From positions 39,130-103,129 of the forward strand of contig NZ_NJGV01000017.1 in the NCBI RefSeq assembly GCF_002213425.1: a DNA stretch of 64,000 nt. The letters run 5' to 3'. The position numbers and the translations under genes are program-made. Origin of the DNA: Herbaspirillum aquaticum (GTDB lineage: Bacteria > Pseudomonadota > Gammaproteobacteria > Burkholderiales > Burkholderiaceae_D). A model generated the notes under the pieces. It was not told the DNA's origin, ran no database searches, and saw nothing but the letters and a program-made list of their open reading frames with translations. Positions 58,653 to 64,000 of the stretch are shown here, in pieces. Every line of letters begins with the position of its first letter. Position 1 is the stretch's first letter.

Positions 58653-59333
58653 TCAGTCCACCGAGATTTGCTGCGCTGCTTCTACAAGCGTCGAAACTAT
58701 ACCATCCGAATCGACGTCGTGTATAGATTCACCGTGATTGTAGCCGTACGGAACATTCAGGACACGGCATCCCGCCGCGCGGGCCGCCTGGGCGTCGTTG
58801 CTGGAGTCGCCGATGGCCACGACCTGTGCCGGTGCCAGGGCGAAATCCTCACAGACTTTCAGCAAGGGCATGGGGTCGGGCTTCTTCTTCGGGAAGGAGT
58901 CGCCGCCATAGACGATCTCGAAGAAATCGCGCAGCCCCTTCTTCTGCAGCAGCGGCACGGCGAAGGCCAGCGGCTTGTTGGTCACGCAGGCCAGGCGCAG
59001 GCCCTTGGTGCGCAGGGCTTGCAGGCCTTCGACCACGCCCGGGTAGAGCGAGGAATAGTCGCCATTGATGGCCAGGTAATGCTCGGTGTAGCTCTCCAGC
59101 GCTTGCTGGAAGTATTGCGCCGCCTCGTCCTCGGCGTAGTCCACGGCCAGCACGCGGCGGATCAGGTTTTCGGTCCCCTTGCCGACGAAGTTGACGATGG
59201 TTTCCTGGGACAGGGGCGTCAGTCCCAATTCTTCACGCATGCGGTTGACCGCGACGTGGAAGTCAGCGGCCGTGTCCAGCATGGTGCCGTCCAGGTCGAT
59301 GATGGCGGCCTTGATGTTGGTCAGATTCTTCAT
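58653..59333 (-). CDS. gph: Phosphoglycolate phosphatase
   Basis: A 226-residue HAD-superfamily phosphatase. Motif I is IIDLDGTMLDT (nucleophile and acid Asp), motif II in CVTNKP, motif III Lys in KKKPDP, and motif IV GDSSNDAQAARAAG. It removes 2-phosphoglycolate, a by-product of DNA repair and oxygenase activity. It follows rpe, as in many proteobacteria, and precedes the trp leader. Confidence 0.93.
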   Translation of the reverse strand: MKNLTNIKAAIIDLDGTMLDTAADFHVAVNRMREELGLTPLSQETIVNFVGKGTENLIRRVLAVDYAEDEAAQYFQQALESYTEHYLAINGDYSSLYPGVVEGLQALRTKGLRLACVTNKPLAFAVPLLQKKGLRDFFEIVYGGDSFPKKKPDPMPLLKVCEDFALAPAQVVAIGDSSNDAQAARAAGCRVLNVPYGYNHGESIHDVDSDGIVSTLVEAAQQISVD

Positions 59334-59381
59334 ATGCCCTGGAAACCTCGTTGTTTGTTCGTCTGGCGAAGGGGGACGCGA

Positions 59382-60047
59382 TCAGACCTGGGCCAGTTCG
59401 GCGCGCATGGCGTCGATGACGGCCTTGTAGTCCGGCTTGCCGAAGATGGCCGAACCGGCCACGAAGGTATCGGCGCCAGCGCGGGCGGCGGCGGCGATGT
59501 TCTCGACCTTGATACCGCCATCGACTTCCAGCAGGATGTCGCGGCCGGATTCGTCGATGCGGCGGCGCACTTCGGCGATCTTCTTCAAGGCTTCGGGGAT
59601 GAAGGACTGGCCACCGAAACCGGGGTTCACCGACATGATCAGGACCATGTCCAGCTTGTCCATCACATGGTCCAGGTAGTGCAGGGGCGTGCCGGGGTTG
59701 AACACCAGGCCGGCCTTGCAGCCGTTGTCGCGGATCAGTTGGAGGGAGCGGTCGATGTGCTCGGAGGCTTCCGGGTGGAAGGTGATGAGGTTGGCGCCGG
59801 CCTTGGCGAAGTCGGGGATGATGCGGTCCACCGGCTTGACCATCAGGTGCACGTCGATGGGCACCTGCACGTGCGGGCGGATGGCTTCGCATACCAGCGG
59901 GCCGATGGTCAGGTTGGGGACGTAGTGGTTGTCCATCACGTCGAAGTGAATGAAATCGGCACCGGCGGCGACGACATTGCGCACTTCTTCACCCAGGCGG
60001 GCGAAATCGGCGGACAGGATGCTGGGGGCGATACGGAAGGTCGGCAT
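59382..60047 (-). CDS. rpe: Ribulose-phosphate 3-epimerase
   Basis: A 221-residue TIM-barrel enzyme interconverting ribulose 5-phosphate and xylulose 5-phosphate. Signatures: [38 protein letters not shown], and [12 protein letters not shown]. Metal His and Asp residues are in place. It heads the rpe-gph-trp gene group and diverges from apaG. Confidence 0.97.
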   Translation of the reverse strand: MPTFRIAPSILSADFARLGEEVRNVVAAGADFIHFDVMDNHYVPNLTIGPLVCEAIRPHVQVPIDVHLMVKPVDRIIPDFAKAGANLITFHPEASEHIDRSLQLIRDNGCKAGLVFNPGTPLHYLDHVMDKLDMVLIMSVNPGFGGQSFIPEALKKIAEVRRRIDESGRDILLEVDGGIKVENIAAAARAGADTFVAGSAIFGKPDYKAVIDAMRAELAQV

Positions 60048-60298
60048 GGCTGTAAAGAATGGATGGCTGAATCGACATTGGCCGCCGGGCGCAGGCGCAA
60101 AGGCGGCAAAACCGCTATTCTACCTTGCTGCAGCGCCCGCCGGCCCGGCCGATGAGCTGGCTGCCCTGCCTTGCAGCGGGCAGGGCACGCGAAACGCATC
60201 GGCTTGCGCAGCTGGCTGAATTCGTGTGCAATCCGGGGTGGCCGCGCGCGCCTGATGGCCCGGCGCGGCGGCAGCCCCTTCACAACACAGGAAACCCC

Positions 60299-60673
60299 AT
60301 GGCAGCGTATGAGTTCACGGTGACGGTCAAGACCCAGTACCTGGAGGAACAATCCGATCCATCGCGTTCGCACTACGTGTTCGCCTATGCGATCACCATC
60401 GTCAATACCGGGACGGTCCCGGCCCAGCTGATCTCGCGCCACTGGGTCATCACCGACGCCAACAACCACGTGCAGGAAGTGCGCGGCCTGGGGGTGGTCG
60501 GGCACCAGCCCTTCCTGCAGCCAGGCGAGCAGTTCGAATACACCAGCGGTACCTCGCTCAAGACTCCCCAGGGCAGCATGCATGGTGAATATTTCTGCGT
60601 GGCCGAGGATGGCGAGCAGTTCGACGTCCGCATCCCTGAGTTCGTGCTTTCACTGCCGCGCACCTTGCACTGA
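60299..60673 (+). CDS. apaG: Co2+/Mg2+ efflux protein ApaG
   Basis: A 124-residue single-domain protein of the ApaG/FbxA fold. The typical YVFAYAITIVNTGTVPAQLISRHWVITDANNHVQEVRG and GVVGHQPFLQPGEQFEYTSGT segments are present. The name reflects a phenotype in Salmonella; the molecular function is unsettled. It diverges from rpe, a common betaproteobacterial arrangement. Confidence 0.95.
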   Translation: MAAYEFTVTVKTQYLEEQSDPSRSHYVFAYAITIVNTGTVPAQLISRHWVITDANNHVQEVRGLGVVGHQPFLQPGEQFEYTSGTSLKTPQGSMHGEYFCVAEDGEQFDVRIPEFVLSLPRTLH

Positions 60674-60705
60674 ATTTTTCTTCCTGAGCCAGGGCGACGG
60701 ATTTT

Positions 60706-60885
60706 TCAGCGCGGGTCGCTGTCTGTCGTCTCTCGCGCTTGCTGCCCTTTGTTTTCCTGCGATTCTTCCTGCTTGGCACTCACCGGCCGGCCATTGTGTT
60801 CCTTGCGGCCCGAGAACATGGTCCACCAGACGATGAAGACCAGTACGAAGAAGGCGGCACTTGCTTCCAGGATCAACCACAACAT
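60706..60885 (-). CDS. Small single-pass membrane protein overlapping the mltA 5' region
   Basis: A 59-residue protein with one strongly hydrophobic segment (about residues 1-25, LWLILEASAAFFVLVFIVWW) and a hydrophilic Lys/Glu/Gln-rich tail. A GGAG Shine-Dalgarno lies eight bases before the ATG at 60885. Its start codon lies within the 5' region of mltA on the other strand. I do not recognise the family. Composition is unlike a shadow, so it is probably real. Confidence 0.65.
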   Translation of the reverse strand: MLWLILEASAAFFVLVFIVWWTMFSGRKEHNGRPVSAKQEESQENKGQQARETTDSDPR

Positions 60886-60898
60886 GAATTTGTCTCCG

Positions 60899-62116
60899 AT
60901 GTCATTGAATCGTTTTGCCAAGCTGTCGGCGCTGCGGCGCCTTAGTGTACCCGCGATGGCGGTCTCGGTCGCCGTCCTGCTGGCGGCCTGCCAGACCACG
61001 CCGCTGACCACGCCTGCCCCAAGCCAGCCATCGCCCAAGCCAGTGGCCCAGCCGGGCCCGGCCATGCGCGCCACCACCTTCGCCCAGCTGCCCGGCTGGA
61101 ACAATGACGACCTGCGCGAAGCCTGGCCGGCCCTGCAGTCGTCCTGCTCGGTCATGATCCGCAAGCCGGAGTGGCGCGCTGCCTGTGGTGCGGCCCAGCA
61201 GGTCAATGCCAATGACCTGGGCTTCCTGCGCCAGTATTTCGAGACCTATTTCACGCCGTATCAGTTGTTCAACCCCGACGGGACAGATACCGGACTGGTG
61301 ACGGGCTACTACGAGCCGCTGCTGCGCGGTTCGCGCCGCCGTGCCGGGCCGTACCAGACGCCGTTGTACCAGGCTCCGGACGACCTGCTGACCATCGACA
61401 TGGCCAGTGTCTATCCCGAGCTGAAGAACCTGCGCCTGCGCGGCAAGGTGGTCGGACGCAAGGTGGTGCCGTATCCGACGCGCGCCGAGTTGATGCAGGG
61501 CAATAGTCTGTCCGGCAAGGAAATCGTCTGGGTGGATGATCCGGTGGAGGCCTTCTTCCTGCAGGTGCAGGGCTCGGGCCGCGTGTATCTGCCGGAGTCG
61601 CGCGAGACCATCCGCCTGGCCTATGCGGACCAGAATGGCCGTCCCTACAAGTCGATTGGCCGCTATCTGGTGGACAAGGGCGAGATGGAACTGTCCCAGG
61701 CATCGGCCCAGAACATCAAGGCCTGGGTCCAGGCCAATCCGGCGCGCAAGGAAGAGTTGCTCAATGCCAATCCGAGTTATGTCTTCTTCAAGGAAGAAAA
61801 GCTGCCGGATCCTTCCAAAGGCCCCAAGGGCGCGCAGGGCATCCCGCTGACCCCGCAGCGCTCCATCGCCATCGATCCCCAGCATGTGCCGCTGGGTGCG
61901 CCGGTGTTCCTGGCCACGACGCTGCCCAATAGCGACCGTCCGCTGCAGCGGCTGGTGGTCGCGCAAGATACCGGCGGCGCCATTCGCGGCGTGGTGCGGG
62001 CTGACTATTTCTGGGGATTTGGCGATGAAGCCGAGGATCGCGCCGGGGCCATGAAGCAGCGCGGCATGATGTGGGTGCTGCTGCCCAAGGGGATGACGCC
62101 GCCGGGAGGCAACTGA
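60899..62116 (+). CDS. mltA: Membrane-bound lytic murein transglycosylase A
   Basis: A 405-residue lipoprotein that cleaves peptidoglycan glycan strands. The signal peptide ends at a lipobox (LLAAC) with Cys31. The MltA domain has VTGYYEPLLRGSRRRAGPYQTPLY, and the C-terminal 3D domain (RSIAIDPQHVPLGAPVFL ... VAQDTGGAIRG ... DYFWGFG) contains the catalytic Asp. ATG at 60884 or 60899 is possible; the latter avoids extra residues before the signal. A terminator follows. Confidence 0.95.
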   Translation: MSLNRFAKLSALRRLSVPAMAVSVAVLLAACQTTPLTTPAPSQPSPKPVAQPGPAMRATTFAQLPGWNNDDLREAWPALQSSCSVMIRKPEWRAACGAAQQVNANDLGFLRQYFETYFTPYQLFNPDGTDTGLVTGYYEPLLRGSRRRAGPYQTPLYQAPDDLLTIDMASVYPELKNLRLRGKVVGRKVVPYPTRAELMQGNSLSGKEIVWVDDPVEAFFLQVQGSGRVYLPESRETIRLAYADQNGRPYKSIGRYLVDKGEMELSQASAQNIKAWVQANPARKEELLNANPSYVFFKEEKLPDPSKGPKGAQGIPLTPQRSIAIDPQHVPLGAPVFLATTLPNSDRPLQRLVVAQDTGGAIRGVVRADYFWGFGDEAEDRAGAMKQRGMMWVLLPKGMTPPGGN

Positions 62117-62141
62117 ATTTCTCTGAATTCCTTGTGGCAAT

Positions 62142-62178
62142 GAAAAAGCCTGATCCTGTCGAGGGATCAGGCTTTTTT
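62142..62178. terminator. Bidirectional terminator after mltA
   Basis: AAAGCCTGATCC and GGATCAGGCTTT pair around a short loop, with As on one side and Ts on the other, serving mltA and the convergent usp gene. Confidence 0.95.
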
Positions 62179-62205
62179 GCCGATGGCGGGGCTGCTATAT
62201 AAGGA

Positions 62206-62643
62206 TCAGCGCAGTACCAGCACGGGGATGGTTGAATGGGTCAACACCTTCTGCGTCTTGCTGCCCAGGAAGATGCGCGAGAGCCCGCTGCGCCCGTGGG
62301 AAGCCATGAAGATGGCATCGCAGCCGTGCAGTGTTGCCGCCTTGATGATTTCTTCATCGGGATTGAAGGACATCACGATTTCGGTTTGGCAGGGCACGCC
62401 GGCGGCGGCCGCAGCGTCTGCGATCTTCTTGATGTGCTGGTTGGCCAGGGTTTTGACGTTTTCTTCATAAAGGGCAGGATCGATGGCCATCGAGCTCTCG
62501 GCCAGCGGCGAGAACGGGTAGGGTTCGGCCACCGAGATGCCGACGATGCTTGCGCCGCTGTTTTTGGCGTAGTCGATGGCCGTGGCGATGGCCTTGTCCG
62601 AGCGTTCTGAGCCGTCCGTGGGGACCAGGATGTTCTTGAACAT
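62206..62643 (-). CDS. Universal stress protein (UspA family)
   Basis: A 145-residue USP. The start MFKNILVPTDGSERSDKAIATA and the C-terminal ATP-binding pattern GRSGLSRIFLGSKTQKVL (G-x2-G-x9-G-S/T) indicate an ATP-binding-type USP. AAGGAGG is a perfect Shine-Dalgarno at the ATG 62643. Its stress signal is unknown. Confidence 0.94.
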   Translation of the reverse strand: MFKNILVPTDGSERSDKAIATAIDYAKNSGASIVGISVAEPYPFSPLAESSMAIDPALYEENVKTLANQHIKKIADAAAAAGVPCQTEIVMSFNPDEEIIKAATLHGCDAIFMASHGRSGLSRIFLGSKTQKVLTHSTIPVLVLR

Positions 62644-62838
62644 GTTCGCCTCCTTATATATAGGGATAGGGGATGACTCCAATATAGCCCCGTGGGGCCT
62701 TGCCTGCATGAAATTCTTGGTAGTCATTGCGCCAGGTCGGACCGGCGCATTATTTTTGGCTTATTCTTGCGGTTCGCCGTGCCGGTTGCTGCCACGCCCG
62801 GGCGGATTGCCGATTCATTCATAAGAAGGAGACCCACT

Positions 62839-63615
62839 ATGAGCTACCAAAACATCCTGGTCGAGACCCACGACAAGGTCGGCCTGATCCGCCTGAACCG
62901 TCCCAAGGCGCTCAATGCCTTGAGCGACGACCTCATGAGCGAGCTGGGAACGGCCTTGCTGGCCTTCGACGCCCAGGACGAGATTGGCTGCATCATCGTC
63001 ACCGGCAGCGAAAAGGCCTTTGCGGCGGGCGCTGATATCAGCGTAATGGCCGGGTTTGACTATATGGACGTCTTCAATGGTGAATTCATTACCCGCAACT
63101 GGGAGACCCTGCGCCGCATCCGCAAGCCGGTCCTTGCGGCGGTGGCGGGTTACGCGCTGGGCGGCGGCTGTGAGCTGGCGATGATGTGCGACTTCATCAT
63201 CGCGGCCGACAATGCTAAGTTCGGACAACCGGAGATCAAGCTGGGCATCATCCCCGGCGCTGGCGGTACGCAGCGCCTGCCGCGTGCGGTCTCCAAGTCC
63301 AAGGCCATGGACCTGGCGCTGACGGCCCGCATGATGGATGCGCAGGAGGCCGAGCGTGCCGGGCTGGTGTCGCGCATCGTGCCGGCCGACAAGCTCATGG
63401 AAGAGGCCATGGCCGCTGCAGTGACCATTACGGAGATGCCGCGCCAGGTCGCGATGATGGTGAAGGATTCGGTCAACCGTGCCTACGAGACCACTTTGTC
63501 CGAGGGGATGAAGTATGAACGGGCGCTCTTCTATAGCTGCTTTGCCACCGAAGACCAGAAGGAGGGCATGAAAGCCTTCCTGGAAAAGCGGCCGGCGGTG
63601 TTCAAGAACGCCTGA
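62839..63615 (+). CDS. Enoyl-CoA hydratase
   Basis: A 258-residue crotonase-family enzyme, typically hydrating trans-2-enoyl-CoA in beta-oxidation. [13 protein letters not shown] and [21 protein letters not shown] form the oxyanion hole; Glu residues in [23 protein letters not shown] are the catalytic acids. AAGGAGA precedes the ATG. Other crotonase activities cannot be excluded, but the fit to short-chain enoyl-CoA hydratases is close. Confidence 0.92.
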   Translation: MSYQNILVETHDKVGLIRLNRPKALNALSDDLMSELGTALLAFDAQDEIGCIIVTGSEKAFAAGADISVMAGFDYMDVFNGEFITRNWETLRRIRKPVLAAVAGYALGGGCELAMMCDFIIAADNAKFGQPEIKLGIIPGAGGTQRLPRAVSKSKAMDLALTARMMDAQEAERAGLVSRIVPADKLMEEAMAAAVTITEMPRQVAMMVKDSVNRAYETTLSEGMKYERALFYSCFATEDQKEGMKAFLEKRPAVFKNA

Positions 63616-63637
63616 TCACTTCTCTTTGGATGCAGTA

Positions 63638-63671
63638 GAAAGGGCCGCCCGTCAGGGCGGCCCTTTTTTCT
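63638..63671 (+). terminator. Intrinsic terminator of the enoyl-CoA hydratase gene
   Basis: AAGGGCCGCCC and GGGCGGCCCTT pair around GTCA, followed by TTTTTC. Confidence 0.95.
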
Positions 63672-63792
63672 GAATGATTTACTGTTTTGTTCATATCGCT
63701 TGTAACCCACGCCAGTAAAGGGTTTGGGGTGAAGTGAGGCAGCCGGGGGAAGGCTTGGTCTAAATTATTTTCGATTATTTTTCAAAAAGTAC

Positions 63793-63821
63793 TTGCGCGG
63801 TGGGTAGGGCGTTGCTATAGT
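63793..63821 (+). promoter_or_regulatory. Strong promoter-like element near the right edge
   Basis: TTGCGC at 63793-63798 and TATAGT at 63816-63821 are separated by exactly 17 bases. AT-rich sequence upstream (about 63760-63790) could be an UP element. The region downstream has no ORF through to the edge, as expected for an rRNA or tRNA leader. Confidence 0.6.
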
Positions 63822-63985
63822 TCGCCCCCTGCTGACGCGACACACGAAGCGAAGTTGAAAAACAGAGCGATGGATGTCGGCGAAGCAAAGAGTAGTGAAG
63901 CAGGATGTAAGGCGTTTTAAATGGAAGTAGTCAAAGCGGAAGTTAAGCGAGACGAAAAAATTTAAAACGAATCGCAAAAAAGTAG

Positions 63986-64000
63986 TTGACGCGATAAACA
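63986..64000 (+). promoter_or_regulatory. Second promoter, -35 only (cut by right edge)
   Basis: TTGACG at 63986-63991 follows an A-run and could be a second promoter; its -10 would lie beyond the window. Tandem promoters ahead of a gene-free stretch suggest an rrn operon next. Confidence 0.45.

Overview
The window is a GC-rich chromosomal segment of a betaproteobacterium, most likely a Burkholderiales member of the Oxalobacteraceae (Herbaspirillum-like). This rests on gene content and order: rpe-gph-trpEGDC, prs next to tRNA-Gln, ispE and lolB, ptsN-hprK-rapZ, ubiE/ubiJ/ubiB, and a giant D-lactate dehydrogenase fusion. It is inference; no species is claimed. I see no plasmid, prophage, CRISPR array or large island. 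Nearly all of the window is core metabolism, envelope and repair.

Layout. 1-6.5 kb: a truncated periplasmic binding protein, a two-component system divergent from an RND efflux pump gene, and two small unknown genes. 6.7-10 kb: tRNA-Arg(ACG), opgD (osmoregulated glucans) and a periplasmic asparaginase. 10.2-17 kb: AMP nucleosidase, a YbfB/YjiJ-type MFS carrier divergent from a LysR gene, a possible small gene/sRNA unit, an NhaR-like regulator, a zinc-ribbon protein and a TerC-family membrane protein. 17-24.3 kb: a REP-associated tyrosine transposase flanked by imperfect inverted repeats, just upstream of the gltBD glutamate synthase promoter. 24.4-33.9 kb: an M61 peptidase, rplY, prs, tRNA-Gln, ispE, lolB, a TPR lipoprotein, mutM and mutY. 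33.9-41.3 kb: rapZ, hprK and ptsN (nitrogen PTS), pagP, queF, ilvA, a YqaA-like protein, and a compact transcription unit of two tiny ORFs.

41.5-54.3 kb: the 1333-residue FAD/Fe-S oxidoreductase with a HIT protein, a DUF971 protein, the ubiquinone genes ubiE, ubiJ and ubiB around a Tim44-like protein, a DHA2-type MFS exporter, and a LysR/SDR divergent pair. 54.3-60 kb: rpe-gph-trpL-trpEGDC on the minus strand. The trpL leader is an unlisted 28-codon peptide with three clustered Trp codons, followed by a 1:2 / 2:3 / 3:4 attenuator. 60.3-64 kb: apaG, a small membrane protein overlapping the 5' end of mltA, a universal stress protein, an enoyl-CoA hydratase, and a strong promoter region at the right edge that may belong to an rRNA operon.

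The most rewarding unexplained items are the two-peptide transcription unit at 41.0-41.3 kb, the small ORF plus C-rich hairpin and terminator at 14.05-14.25 kb, the trp attenuator, the RAYT cassette, and several short repeat structures (652-690, 33889-33951, 50790-50850).
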